In this document: one piece after another, positions 1 to 12,972 of the stretch
Position numbering within the stretch: position 1 is the first letter of the stretch
Layout: each line of letters starts with the position of its first letter
DNA from: Pagrus major
Taxonomy: Eukaryota; Chordata; Actinopteri; Spariformes; Sparidae
Reading direction: 5' to 3'
Assembly: GCF_040436345.1 (NCBI RefSeq)
Contig: NC_133221.1
Coordinates: 23,461,165-23,525,164 of the forward strand
DNA length: 64,000 nt
Made by a program: the position numbers and the translations under genes
Notes under the pieces: generated by a model
Database searches by the model: none
What the model was told of the DNA's origin: nothing
What the model saw: only the letters and a program-made list of their open reading frames with translations

Positions 1-3000
1 AAGAAACAACTCTTAAACACGCTGTTAAAAATACAGGCACTCGCATTTTATGGGACCATGATGTCTTTTTTACACTCTTGATAACTTTGTGACATCATGC
101 TGAAGACTTCCAGTAATTCCCAAAATGGTTGTAGCAAAAAATGACCCAAATGCGGACTCCAGGCAGGCAAATGTCGGCGCAAAAAGCGAGCTTTAATGAT
201 AAGCCAATATAAAAAAAAGGCGGGCAGCAAAAACTAAGAAAACAGGCAGAAGAAAAAAACCAAGAACCAAGGAAATACAAAATGTAACCGAGTACATACA
301 GAAGCGACATCAGAAAGAGAGAAAACACGTGGACTAAACAGAGGAGGCTGAACAGGGACAGGTGAAACTAATCAGGACAATCACAAGGGAGGGAAGACAA
401 GATAAAGACAGGAAGTAACACGACATGACACATAAGAATGAATCTTACAAAATAAAACAGGAAACAATAAAACTGAATCCGAACATCATGACAACAAGAG
501 CTGAACCTGAACTTTCTACTGGTGTACAACCCGGATTCTAAAATGTTGGGATGCTGTGTGAAACATATAACGTGGCTTGTACTTTCTGACATATACTGGA
601 TTGGAAACAGAACAAAGACAATATATTTAACTTTACCTCATGATATTTTGTAAACAGCTGTTTATTCTGAATTTCATGCCCTGAAATGCGTTATTAACAA
701 GTTGGGACAGGGGCAAAAAAAGACTGACAGTTGTGTTCAAAGTTCAGTCACCTGTTTAGCAGTTTGAGTTAAATGGTAACAGGTGATCGTATCATGATTG
801 GGTATAAAAGGAGCAAGGACGGGGCGAGGTTCACCACTTTGTGAAACACATGATTGTATGAAGGATATTACAACATGGGCTCTGGAACACTTCATAAGCC
901 ATTGTCACTAAACACAGTGCGTTTGTAAGATTTTAAACAGTGTTTCAACTTCGGTGCAATCAGGGTTGTACTGGGTGAATTCTATTTTAAAAGAAGCACA
1001 AAGACCAATTTGCCCCTCTACCACACACAACAGCCACACACTGCTGGGCTCGGCCAGGTCTGGTGAAGCATCCTCTCTGGACTCAACAAGTTTTGGCTGC
1101 AGACACGCAGCGTTTCCCTCCATAAAATCTCCACGGTTAGATGTGTGGCATTCCAGTCAGCCAGCTGGCACAGAAACACAAGTTACTGAGCAACACCCAC
1201 AGAGCAGGACTTTGGAGCTAAGATGGCTGCCGTGTAACAGCACAAAGGCCAAAGTGTGGGTGCTTACACTGACCGGCACGATGAGTGCCAGTCTGCATCC
1301 TGGCACCGAAGCGGACTGTTTGTAATTACAGAATCGTGGCTCAGAGTGGACACCAGGCGCTCTGGGCCCGACAGTAAAGAGCAACAAAGCATTTGAACGC
1401 TGCCAGAGTCCCAGACAACATTTGCTGCTTCTACACCAGGATGAAAATGACTCTTCTTTATGTCTGCAGCTTTTCTGTTTACTTGCCAACTAGTGGGTTC
1501 AAACAATTTGACTCATTTCCTCTTCATATCTGTCCAAACTGTTCATAAATGGCTCCATTACTTTGCACTCACTTTTTCTTTATGTCCCTTTTGAAAATAG
1601 AGGCAGGACAGGTTGGCTGCAGCCTGTAATTACTGACTAATACACACAGCAGGGGCCAAAGCAGTCTTGCAATATTGGACGTACAGGAAATAACAACTAT
1701 GTGATGCATAACATATTTTATGTATAAAGGAGGGTTGTGTAGCCCTGTTTTCAGGTGTATAAGAGGCCTAGATTTTATGTAAAGCTTGTAGGAAAGTTAA
1801 AGTTGGTCTTTGGGGATAGGAGTGTAGCTGAGCTATGAATTTGATGACTAAGACTCGACTTGACAAAATAAGGAGAGAAGATTTGCTGCTGGATTTCACC
1901 AGCAGTGACAAGTGATTTCACTTCGACTCGGGAAGAAATTGTTCAGCAGTCTCACTGTCTTGGGTTATGATTTTATGTTCAGTGTTGTATTTCACCCATT
2001 GGCTGTTGCAGCAGCATTAGACTTATTCATTATATACCTGATGTGAACATCTTTCCTTTCTATCACTCACTGTCAAAGTTGCTGGGAGGGAAATTTTGCA
2101 CTGGATAAGGCTTTCAATGACAAAATATACCAACATTTCATTACTGAAAAGGAGATGACTAGTGACGTTTGGGTTACAGTGACGTTTAGGTTACAGCCCG
2201 ACTGATATATCGATAGTAACAGCAGATATTGGTTTATGCTACCAGATATATATCGCTATCTGCATTCATGTCGACATTACGAAAACCTTTAAATGCAATA
2301 ATTATAATGCAGAAAAAGATGCTTGAGTAATTATATTTATAATAATGTTGAATAATTATTAAATTCCTAGTGATCTACCTGATGATCCTCTCTCTGTTAC
2401 ATATCTTTGTCACAAAGGTTTGATAACAACAAAGAAAATGTCTGTTCATATATAAATTCTGTGTACATAATAATATGGGCCAATATGTGGATATCTGAAT
2501 TTTCTCATTGTTGGCATCTGCCCCAAAAATGGAGTATTAGTCGACTCTAATTCAGGTTGGCTTTACAATCAACAGCCAGCTGGTATTTGGTGCTAGCATA
2601 CAGAGCTTAAACCAGCTGCCTGTTGTGCTTAAAAATTAAAATGAAAGAAATTGAAAAAAGAGTAAATCTGCAACCTGCAGGGTTGGGCGATTACTCTGTG
2701 GGTTCATCAAAACGAGTGATTATTGCCCATAAAATTAGTCATGTGATCCATTGGTAATATGAAAAAATGTGATTATAGCCACTTTAAGTTAATTTGCCCT
2801 GTTCTGGTGCACAGAACAGGAAACAGTTCAGTATTAGCTTGTTTGCTCGATGCATCACAGTATGTTTGGAATGAGTGCGGTCTTGAACGATACCGCATTA
2901 GCACTGCAGGAGAAAAAACATATGACCAGCACGGTGACATTTTGGGTTCTTCAAACCAAAACAAGAGTGTTGTATTGTTCACAGGGGTTTCAGTCTGACA

Positions 3001-3230
3001 ACAGAGACGGCCACAGTGGCCAACACTGCAAATAGCAGCAGAGGAAGGGAAACGGGCCAAACAGGCACTTTGGAGCTGAGCACTGTTTCGCCTTCATGCT
3101 ACTTGCTGTGAGTGGAGCTTCAGATTGTTTATTTCACTGTGGAGGAAACCACTTTGTGCTAAATATTAGTACCTGGTGGAAGGTGTGACTGTGGCTACCT
3201 TTAAAGAAAAATATTTATGCTGTTCACTAG
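1..3230. other. Gene-free stretch
   Basis: Apart from the Tc1-type remnant I see no gene. At about 2160-2200 a short segment (GTGACGTTT-GGTTACA) is repeated in tandem, followed by a TATATCGATA-type stretch reminiscent of dispersed fish repeats. Open frames here lack splice sites and family resemblance. Confidence 0.5.
525..935 (+). mobile_element. Degenerate, internally deleted Tc1/mariner-type transposon
   Basis: The stretch carries landmarks of a very common teleost Tc1-like element: AATGTTGGGATGCTGTGTG near the left end, TTGGGACAGGGGCAA at about 701, GGGTATAAAAGGAGC at about 800, and a fragment of transposase coding sequence (DITTWALEHF, then a frameshift, then KPLSLNTVR) at about 867-930. 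Most of the transposase is missing and the remnant is frameshifted, so the copy is dead. Confidence 0.6.
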
Positions 3231-3370
3231 AAGTTAGTTGGAAAGACAGTTAAACTGTCCGCTGACTCCCTTCTTACATGTGTCATCCACTGAGCATATA
3301 TCACTATAAGAACACTTCAACAAATTACAGCGTTGTTGTAAGCAGGTTGTGCTATGTCTGGTTTCTGTCT

Positions 3371-3396
3371 GCTGCTGCTGCTGCTGCTGCTGCTGC
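3371..3396 (+). repeat. (CTG)n trinucleotide repeat
   Basis: Eight to nine CTG units are followed by a locally CpG-richer stretch (to about 3510). Translated it gives polyleucine on the plus strand or polyglutamine on the minus strand. Neither frame has supporting family resemblance. Confidence 0.85.
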
Positions 3397-4650
3397 CGCA
3401 GAGCCTCTCCATGAAACACACAGATGGGGCATCGCTCGCCTCCGTCTTCAAGTGCTTGTTTCTGCCGGCGCTCGAAAATCTCACAGATCGGCTCCTGTCG
3501 AATCTGGTATTTCACTCTTTACATCATCCCCTCTCCCCCCCCCCCGAAACAGCTTTTAGGTGTGAATATATTTGTACATTTCAGACACCTCATCTCGTCC
3601 CAAAGTGTCTCAGATCTGTAACACTGCAGAGGCCACGTAGGAGCCAATTAACAATTGTTTAGATCAGTTAAGATTTTCCAAATGATCCAAGTGGTGTCTT
3701 CTTTTCATGTGGCGCTCGCCTGGTCTCATCACGACGCAATCATACCCAGACAGTTTGTCTTTGTTGGTCACAGCCACTGTGGATCAGCTCACTTTATTGC
3801 ATTTATGTTCTTGGTTTGTTTAAGCTCAGTTACACAATTACTCACCAGCCAGGGGTGTTTTCAACCTGAAAGTATTTTTCCAGTGGATTGTTTTCTCCCA
3901 GTGGCACACACACCATTTTGCAACAGTCTGTTTGCTCACATTCAGGGGGAGTGAAAAAACCAATACATCCTCTGTGAAACCCGACAGAGCAGTGATGTAT
4001 GGAAACACGACAGAGTTCACAACAGCAGTTGATGCACCGCAATGCATGTTACACCATTAGGAAAATATCTGAACCTTTACTTTCAAACTTCTCCAAGAAG
4101 AATTTGAACCTGAACCTATTATGACTTGTGTTCTGGTGTTCGTAAAGTAACTTCTGGCTGTGATAGCACTGTGTTAATAATAATCAACATTCTGTTGCAA
4201 GAAACTGAAAACCAGAGGAGAAATCAATTTCTTTGAAAAAGAAAAACAATTGTTATTAATTTGATTACAGTAACCATTCTGCAACAACTATTTACATGTA
4301 TACATGTTGCAAAGCATCCTCAGGGTTTATTGGATGTTGAGGACAAATTTCAACCCAACCCAGTGAGAAATAAGCAATTAGTGAGAATCCACCTATAGAA
4401 AATCACAAAAATGATTAAATTTAGCTCTGGGCCAAACTCAATTAATAATCCATTCATTGCATTTATTCAATTCGTAGCTAAAAAAATATTTGGAGTACAG
4501 GATTTCGCAGGGCCTCGTGAATTTAATAGAACATGATTTTTTTTCAGGAAAATCGATGACATTAACGAGGAGGGCCTTGGTGAGTTGGTGTGAAATGACA
4601 CATAAACAAAGTGCGTCATTTCCACTGTAGACAAAAATGGGTACACGCAC

Positions 4651-4685
4651 AGACACACACACACAGACACACACACACACACACA
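4651..4685. repeat. Interrupted (CA)n microsatellite
   Basis: CA dinucleotides interrupted by GA are visible directly. The surrounding 3.5-6.6 kb contains no gene I can support. Confidence 0.85.
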
Positions 4686-6659
4686 GTCAGGAAGCTCTGA
4701 CATGACATGATTTTGTGGATGTGCACTGATCAACAAAGGGCTTTGATGGTGTTAGCGGAGGTGTTGTAAATGCTCACGTAAATAAGGTGTTGCTTGTGTG
4801 AATCACAGAATCTGCTGCCTTTACTGGAACATGTGTCAGGAATTTTTTGATAAATGTCCAGAATAAATGGACAAAAGACCTCAGAGACTGACGCTTTATA
4901 TCTGTGGTATTAGAGAATTTTGTTGAATACACTACACATGGGTACATACACAGGTTTTTATCACAGCTTTGATCTAAACGTAAGACCCAGGTGAACATGC
5001 TAAATTCCGGCGCGCAAACCGATGGCATGTTATCAACATCCAGTGGCGGCGCGTAAATAAGGAAGGGATTTGGGGTGCGGTCTATTCAAGGATGTTTTAT
5101 TACTGGACACAGTGTTGCAGGTGGGGCCCATTCATTCCTATGAAAGCTGCTCAGTGGTGTTCTGAAGCCAAAAAAACTCGACTTCCCAGCTATGAAAATA
5201 CCTGAATCGCTGACCAAGATGGCTAACTTACACCAACTGGGACTGAACACAGCCTCCAAGACGGACAGCGGTTGGTTTGACAACAGGGACAAAGACTTTT
5301 TTGGTGAGTTTTATTTTGATTATGTCAAGTTTGAATGAAGTGTGTCTAACTTTTCGTTAAAGAGGCAACAAAGCTCGTCTTAGTTCGGTAGAAGAGAGGA
5401 ACTTGAATTCAGAAGGTGTATGGTTGTATTTTTCTGTTAAATAATGAAAATAGAAGTAAGAGCATTTCATTTCTTGGCATTTTGTGTGTTATTTTGTTCA
5501 TTTATTATGCAAACAGCTGGCACATATCTGTCAGCTGAAACTACAGAGGCTACCAGCTATTGCCTCTGGCCAGTAAAAAGTGGTTAGGACCTTATTCACA
5601 CGGCGGCTATTTTCCTCCAACACTCACGCTCAGGTAGGGAAGCTAAAATGCTGGGATAATGTAATACTGCTTGTGTTCCAGGTTGCAGGTCACATACACA
5701 CAGGTAATATGACCAACTGCTGTCATTTTACAGCTTCCCAATTGATCAGCAACTGAAAAGATGATGGACAGTGAAAATCTGGAGGCTCATTGGGTCATAT
5801 TTGAAGGTAAAACAACATATTAGATGACCTGTTAGCTAATGTTAGCACTCACAACTTCCTAGCTAACATTACCATTTGATAACATTGTGTTTGTTTCAGT
5901 TCCAGGTTTAGACAAATGTCTCCAAGATGTGTGAAGATATTTCTGAACTAATTTATGCCTTTCTTAATCTTATTGTATCAAAACAGTATTGTATCAAACA
6001 GTAACGTTAGCCAGAGTGTGGTTAAATGCTAACGTTAGCTGTTATCTAATGGAAGCTACTCGGTTATCAAACCTGCTGTTTTATCTTGAAATATGGTCCA
6101 ATGTCCCTCAGGATTAAACTGTCCTTTGTCTTTACAGTTCAATCAGTCAGGAAGCAGTGAGATGACAACGTTTTGTCAGATTGCCTATGTTTGTATGTCT
6201 TTCCACCCCAGAACACAACAGCACGATGTTTTAGCTTCCCACCCTGAGTGTGATGTCCAAGGAAAAAGGCAGCTGTGTGATTATGGTCCCTCAAGAGAGA
6301 GGACAGGCCAGCATGTTAACTGCAACACTGTACAGTGACATCTTTGACATAACGTCAACCCTAAAGTTTCTTCACACTCTGTTGATAGTATTAGTTCATT
6401 TTGTAATTATTTAAATTTGTTTTAAACTTCTGGGCATATCCTCCACATTTCTCCTTTAAGACCATAGTAGATCCATGTCAGAAAATGTGTTTTGTTGTCC
6501 TCCTGCGTGGCAGTGTCACTTTTCTTACTGTATCAAATAAACTAAACCAAAACTAAACTTCTCCAGTTCAAACTCTATTGTCCTCGCCTGGTTTTATGAG
6601 TTGAATTGATGATGTAAACAGTCTAAAGTTGAAATAAACCTCTTCACATTCGCCCGGTC

Positions 6660-7104
6660 TACCCAGTGTTAATCCTTTTGCATTTTTTTCCCACTCCCTC
6701 CGTCTCCGTCTGTCTCTGTCTGTCACTTTCTCAATTTAATTTCTCAGCTTGAATCGCTGCACTGGCTCGACTGTTAACTAGACGAAACACTGCCAAAGTG
6801 GTTTTACCAAATGTAAAATTTCTGCCAGCCTTTCTTTCTCTCCCTCCTGTTTACCCCCTGCCAGCTCCCTCCCTCCCTTCCTCCCCCCTCCTTCCTCACC
6901 CCCCGCCGTCCCGTCTTGAAGACAGCGTTGCGTTGCGGCTCCGCGCCCCTAAAGAGCTGAAACTGTCGGCCGGGGAAGCAGTGAAATGGAAAAATTTAAT
7001 CGCATTAAGAGAAAAACCTTCTCTTTTCATTTGTAAATTCCTGGGACACGCTTTTTTTTCTCCACACTCTTTTTTTCCCTCCATTTTACACCTACCTCTC
7101 TCTC

Positions 7105-7140
<36 letters not shown>

Positions 7141-7327
7141 CCTCTTCTCTCTCTCTGTCCTCACCCCGACACGGCTGCTGGGCTCTGAAAACATCCGCCT
7201 AGGCCTCAACACACACACACACATACAGTACATGTAAGAACACACACACTCAAACACTCAACTCCTCACTTTACTTCAGCTGAGGATTTGACAAACCAGG
7301 ATGGAGGCCTGTTGGACGCACACACAG

Positions 7328-7375
<48 letters not shown>

Positions 7376-8673
7376 TCACAGAAACACACACACATTGTAA
7401 TTCCTTCCCTTTTCCGCTCAAACGAGACAGAGATCAAAGACCGTTTTACTGACTCCTCCTCTATTCCCTCCCTCCATCTTGCTCTCCCTCCTCCAAATCG
7501 GTCAGTGTACCTCAACGGTTTTTTCCTTCCTCCATCCTCCCTCCTCTTCCTCTTTTTTCTTTCACTTTTACCTCTTTTCTCTGTCCCCTCTCTTTCTCAA
7601 ACCCTACCCCTTTTCCCCTCCTTCTTTCCGTCTTTTTATGTTCGGTTTCTTCTTTCTTTTTTGAGGAGCCGTGTTCCGGTTTCATGTCGTGTCCACATCC
7701 GCCTCCATTGTCATTCAGCTCCACAGCAGCTCTACCTCCGTGACAGAGACACACATATATACACACACGTATACACACTCACAAGCTTCATTCCAGCACT
7801 GCCCACTATCCAGCCTCTCCGTGGTTATTGACCTCCTTCCACTAAACACACACACACACAGGAATACACACACTGCTTCCATGGGGATGAGCCACCTGAA
7901 GAGCGCTAAGGATTAACGGACCAGTTCAAACAGTGTCAAGAGCTTTTTCTCTCTAACTCCCCTGAAGAAACCCCCTTGCACACACACACACACACACACA
8001 CATACACACACAAACACACACACACGCACGCACACAGATTGCATCTTAGGAGTTTGCTTCCAAAATGAGACGTAAAACAAAAGTGAGATGCCTAACAGAA
8101 AATTAAACTCATCTGGGATTAAGAGTTTAAGGAATGTAACCTTTAAGGCCGCAATCAGTTATGTTTTTCTTCTTCTTGCAATTATGATCTGCAGCTTTAA
8201 TTCAAGCCAAATTAAAAAGAAAAGCTTTTCCCATCCTTGACTTTTTAATTCAAGGTTGGTTTGGAGGGAAGTGAAGTATCTGAAAACGCTGATAAATTCA
8301 GCAAGTGTCTCATTCTGAAGTCAAACATTTTGCTATTCAACTGTTGTCGGTGCAGTTGTGAGTTTAATTTTGAATCTTGATTCACGCTGGTTCGAGATAA
8401 CAACACACAAGCTGCCGTTTTCCCCTCCTCCTCCTCCTCCTCCTCCGCTTTCTCTCTTTTCTCGCCTTTTTTTTTGTACGTCAGCTCTAAACTCAGCGGC
8501 TGGTGTCCCCGCTGAACTCGATGGTATCTATTGTGCGTAAAAAAGACCAGTTAGCTTCACATTCCTGCTGGATACTGTCACACTAAAAAGCACAATAGAG
8601 GTGCTTTCACACTGCAAATCTTTCAGTTCAGAGCCGCAACGTCAGCCAAACTGTAATACCACTCACTCTGCTC

Positions 8674-8716
<43 letters not shown>

Positions 8717-8770
8717 GCTCTTTCACTTGCTCTCTCTGTCCCCCCTCTCTCTCGCTCTCTCTCTCTGGCC
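6660..8770. repeat. Cluster of microsatellites and pyrimidine tracts
   Basis: The cluster comprises pyrimidine-rich DNA (6690-6920), a (CT)n tract (7097-7160), a (CA)n tract (about 7318-7400), a long pyrimidine tract (7440-7665), further CA runs (7846-7860, 7978-8036), a (TCC)n run (about 8424-8446), a (TG)n tract (about 8678-8712) and CT-rich DNA (8715-8770). All open frames over it are products of the repeats. No gene is supported. Confidence 0.9.
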
Positions 8771-9409
8771 ATCAGAGGGAGCTCTCATGCAACTCACTCC
8801 AGACAATGCCATCTAAATGTTAATTACATCCCCGTAGACATGATGGTGGCAGAAATCATCAGTTGCCATGTGTCTTTACTGCCACTTCTGCATAATGTAT
8901 TCATGTAAGTAGTGACCAAAATGCTCGAGATTGACCGAGTACAACATCGCTGGCTTCATATGTCTGTTAAAGTGATGCTGTTTTGACATTCAAACATAGA
9001 TATCTGTGACATAAATGTTCTGTATTGCCTCTGGTGAAACATGACACGACTAATGCAATGTTTGTGAGGGCAGCACTGTTGTAAAATAGCACTGAGCTGG
9101 ACGATAAAGATATAATGGAAGATGAATGTTCTCTCTGAAGGTGCAGACATACTGGGTCCCTTGATGGATTTGATGTATCCCATCCGGAGATCTGGCCGCA
9201 CGGTGCATGATGGATATGGCACGGCTCTCAAGATTCTGTTGCTGAACCCCCTATTTCTTGCTTGAAATGTTTTCAGAAAGGAAATTTTAGAAATACTGCA
9301 GCCTGGTCCATTGCCTATGCTTCAAAGTTACCCATTAGCATAATTTCTAGAAGCTCTCCTTTAGTGTAGCAGTTAAAGAACAAGAAAAGTCCAAGCTGGG
9401 CAGCTGTTG

Positions 9410-9660
9410 GGATGGGTCATACACAGGACTTACCCGCAGGGTTTGTTTCCCATGTGTGACCAACTGTAAACATTGAGTTCTTTTCAAGTTATGTTGCGTA
9501 AGTAGGAATTAGTTGACTTATGTAAATGACCTAATGTAAGTTACGTAAGCAACAGGACTGAAGGTAAATTGAACAAAAAGCGGGATATTTACCTAAACCT
9601 GACAAAGTAGTATAGTTGGCTAAACCTGACCAAACTGTGACCATTTGACAACATTAACAA
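9410..9660 (+). repeat. Dispersed repeat family B, copy 1
   Basis: It shares GGATGGGTCA, ACACAGGACTTAC and CCAAACTGTGACCATT in order with the stretch at 18370-18490. Function is unknown. Confidence 0.4.
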
Positions 9661-9780
9661 GAGTCCAAAAGTCATAATATGTTTAACGTTTGGCAGCAAG
9701 CTTTACTTTGAGAGTCTAACTGTGATTCATGATGGTTTCTAATAATTATTTTGTAGTTGTAAGACTGTTGGATCAGTGGC

Positions 9781-9945
9781 TTAAAGCAACACAGTGTAAC
9801 TTCCTGGAGAAAGATACTTAATTGTTGAGTCTCATTCCCAGATCATCAAATACTGACGCTTTGAGTCGGTGGTTCGGGTCACACGGCAACCTAAAGCGTC
9901 AGTATTCGACGACCTGGGGATGAGACGGACGTTTTGTTGCTTTAA
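9781..9945. mobile_element. MITE-like palindromic element with nested inverted repeats
   Basis: Outer inverted repeats are exact: TTAAAGCAAC at 9781-9790 and its complement at 9936-9945. Inside lies a longer pair, 9829-9862 against 9893-9926 (34 nt each, about four mismatches), around a 30-nt loop. The core AATACTGACGCTTT is identical in both arms. The whole can fold into a long hairpin. There is no coding capacity. Confidence 0.75.
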
Positions 9946-10589
9946 TCAATGACCACAGTCAATTTGACAGACGCACACCACCGCATATTTTTACACACTG
10001 ATCTAACGTGAGAAGAGTCTCCTCAACCATGTGCACAGGAAAGTGTTGATCCAACATCCAACAATGGCCGAGCTAATAACTAAAGTCTAACCCCAGGATT
10101 CTGCATTCACCCCCCACAGTCACTATACTTTAAGTGCCTGTACATTACTGAACACACTCACAGAACCACAGTATGAGTGAAGAACTGCAGTCAAAACATT
10201 CAAAAATACAACATATGGCACAATACTTGGTGGTTGCCTGCATGTAGTACCTGCCTGCTGCCTTCCTGTAAGTAATCCGGTTTCCAAAGGCTGAAGTTTC
10301 CCAAATACTAGACTATTTCTGTAAATGTTGTGTTGTTTTGACACCGGTTTTCCAATTCAAGCGTCCATTTGGATTTCACCAACTACTACAACAACCCAGA
10401 AGAACTTTGACGAGAGCATAAAGGTTCAGTGATGAGCCCAAAGGCTTACTGTATGTGTTGTCAGTCATTGAACATCATCACCATCATCATCCCCTCGCTG
10501 ATCTGCTTCCGTGACATCAGAGCAAATCGGATGACCTGAGGGAATTGCTGGTGTGCATGTGTGTCTATGAGGGTCCATGAGTGTTTAAC

Positions 10590-10717
10590 CTGAAGGTATT
10601 GTTGGTGACCTCCGTATAATCCGTGTACTCCAGGTGCTCCGTCTGCTCCACCTTGAAGAGGGCAGAGGACCTCCTCACGCCAACATAACGCAGGTACAAG
10701 AGCGAAAACACCTTTAT
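10590..10717 (-). CDS. Orphan exon candidate, protein not recognised
   Basis: On the minus strand a strong acceptor (branch-like CTGAT, pyrimidines, then TTTCAG) precedes 128 nt. These stay open in a frame with coding-like third positions: a hydrophobic start VFSLLYLRYVGV, then RRSSALFKVEQTEH, then an acidic, Tyr/Thr-rich stretch ending VTNNTF. A weak donor (CAG|GTTAAA) follows at 10589. Without it the frame ends at a TAG at 10566-10568, which would make this a last exon. The hydrophobic stretch followed by charged residues could be the end of a membrane segment. No flanking exons were identified and I do not recognise the family. It could be an exon of a gene spread over the left third of the window or a relic. 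Confidence 0.4.
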
Positions 10718-10760
10718 CTGAAAGACACAGGGCAATCAGACCAAGAGAGAAATAAACTTT

Positions 10761-10973
10761 GGTGGCCCTGAAGGTCAAAATATCACAAAACACGACAATG
10801 TTTTAGTAAACACAGCACTTCAGAAAACACGACAGCATTCCAATAAACACAATGACATTTCAGGAAACACAACATTTTAGAAACAATACAACAACACAAA
10901 GGAAACATGACAACATTTGTTTCCTGAAAGTTTGTGTTTTCTGTATTGTTGTGTTTTGGCCTTCAGGGCCACC
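10761..10973. mobile_element. MITE with 20-bp terminal inverted repeats
   Basis: GGTGGCCCTGAAGGTCAAAA at 10761-10780 is matched on the other strand by 10954-10973 with a single mismatch. The interior is a series of diverged AAACACAACA-type units. The element lies 43 bp upstream of the acceptor of the orphan exon on the minus strand. Confidence 0.75.
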
Positions 10974-11174
10974 ATAGTAAACACATGATCGACTCAAAAA
11001 TATGTAAGAGGGACCTAAAACAAACATGACCGCAACATAAAAAGCACAAAATAACACACATTTACAAATATGTAAATACTAAAAATTTCACATGTAACAA
11101 CTTAATTGTCCACATTTGAATTGACCTTTGTTTTTTGTTTGGACTGACAGGATGAACAGCCCTCCCTCATTACT

Positions 11175-11240
11175 GTTGCCGAGGTGCCCTTGAGCAAGAC
11201 AACTATACCCCAACTGCTTCAGCAGGCAAAAGATGAGACA
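11175..11240 (+). repeat. Short dispersed repeat, copy 1
   Basis: It carries GAGGTGCCCTTGAGCAAGAC followed by CCCAACTGCTTCAGCAGG. The motif recurs at 34104-34160 and is familiar from many fish loci. Confidence 0.5.
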
Positions 11241-12972
11241 GTGGTGTGACTGGGCAACTTCCAAATGTGATTTCTGGGGATGAACATTTATACTCATCTA
11301 CCTTGGTTAGTTGACAAAGAAACAGATTTAACTGCAAATAAACCAGATGCACAAATGAAAGAGTGCCATATGCAACATACGTAAAAACACAGATGCATAC
11401 AGAGGAGACATGCTGTGTACGGCGACATGAGGACTGGAAAACACGCGAGCAGGCAGACACAACACGAATGCTGACATTAAGATAGACAGTACTCATGTAT
11501 CTCCTGCTAGTTAACATGTGGTGGAGGCTTTTATCCAGAAGTCCCTGTGGTTCGGTGTGTGTATTTTTAGCACAGGAGGCCTCATTGGGAATTAAATAAA
11601 AGGCTGGGATATGTAAGATTGCGAGCATTAGCTAGATGTAGATCCTGTGAGGAATACACTGAAACATACACACATAAATAAACTTTTATCTGTCGACATG
11701 CACAGGGAACATAAAAAGGATAAAGGATCCACATGTATAAAATATACAATATAAGCATTTATAAGTGTAATAAATCATTGGCATGTTGTTGATATGCTGA
11801 CAGAAATAAATGAGTCCATCACAAGGAGGATCGGCAGCTTTTATATTGCATTTTCAATTGTATTAACTAGATTTTAATTAATTTGCTGCAATTTCAGATT
11901 TGGTGGAAATGTTTCAGAATTACCGAACACCAGAAAACCAAAACAACTAACTAACTCTAACTCTTATCCCAATTAACAAAATGAGCACAGTCAAAAAACG
12001 AAATGGTGGTGACATAAGTCGTCATCTTTGTGAATGGATGCAGCAGAAATTATAAAAGGGTTAGTTTTCATTATAATAAACGTAACCCTCTGCATTCAGT
12101 GAGTGCAAGACAAATGAAAAACTATAACAGTTATCAGGGTAAGAATCTAAAGAAAAGAGCAGCAGCAGGAGGAGGGAGAAAAAAGGAGAATTTAAAGAAA
12201 AAAAGCAAGAGAGCACAGGTGTGATTCTTTGACCAGGTTATTAGCTATTGTGTGCAGTGACAGCTCTAATGGAAAAAATGACAGGTAACTTAGAAGAGAG
12301 AGATGGAATGTGAAAAGTATGGCGCCTAAACAAAGAACGGGGATGGAAATATAAGAGGCAAATGAAAAAAAGGACAAAAAAAATGAAGGAAAGGATGATG
12401 TGGGTAGGAATAGGATATAGGCAGAAGCGGGTGTGGAAGATGGAGGATATAAATATGTGATTTGTTACAAAAAACCAGACATGGTGGAGCTGAATTTTTC
12501 TATATTTTCTGACAGTTTATTATATAAATATACCCCATATTAAATATGGAAGATCAGCCCTGTCCTCCATGCATTGAACATCATCAGTTAACAACAACAT
12601 TACAACTAGGAGAATAATGCCATTTTATATACATCAGTTCTTGTCAGCAACACAATTATTTGTTTATACAAAACAAATGTAACATCCTGTCATAAATGAC
12701 CAAGAACTGCTAGTTTACAATCACATTCCAGGCACCTTGCCGCATTTTGCTTGTTTAGATACACCAACTTTTCCATCTCAAGTGTAATGTCTAAGTGTAA
12801 AAACGTTTTAAATGCCACAATCATATACACATAAGCAAAACAGCCGTCACAAATATACCTCAGTCCAAAAAGACTACCCGGCGTGACAGGTACTCCTTAC
12901 TGCTGCAGGTGTGCTTTGTGCTAACATTAGCCGCTAAAAGACTCCATTGCTGCCGCCTCATTCTTTGACCCG

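Noticed and set aside
3234..3662. Open frames over the CTG repeat giving polyleucine (plus) or polyglutamine (minus)
   Set aside because: The plus frame looks like a signal peptide only because of the repeat; no splice context or family resemblance was found.
7027..7831. Long open frames across the microsatellite cluster
   Set aside because: They are low-complexity products of CT and CA repeats with no domain.
9121..9260. About 40 open plus-strand codons (GADILGPLMDLMYP...) resembling coding sequence
   Set aside because: No convincing acceptor or donor, no recognised family, and the complementary strand is also open; not enough support for an exon.
10461..10540. Possible further minus-strand exon after the orphan exon (FALMSRKQISEGMMM, then stop)
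   Set aside because: The implied intron is only 54 nt, the reading phase does not join the upstream exon, and the Met run comes from an ATG-type simple repeat.
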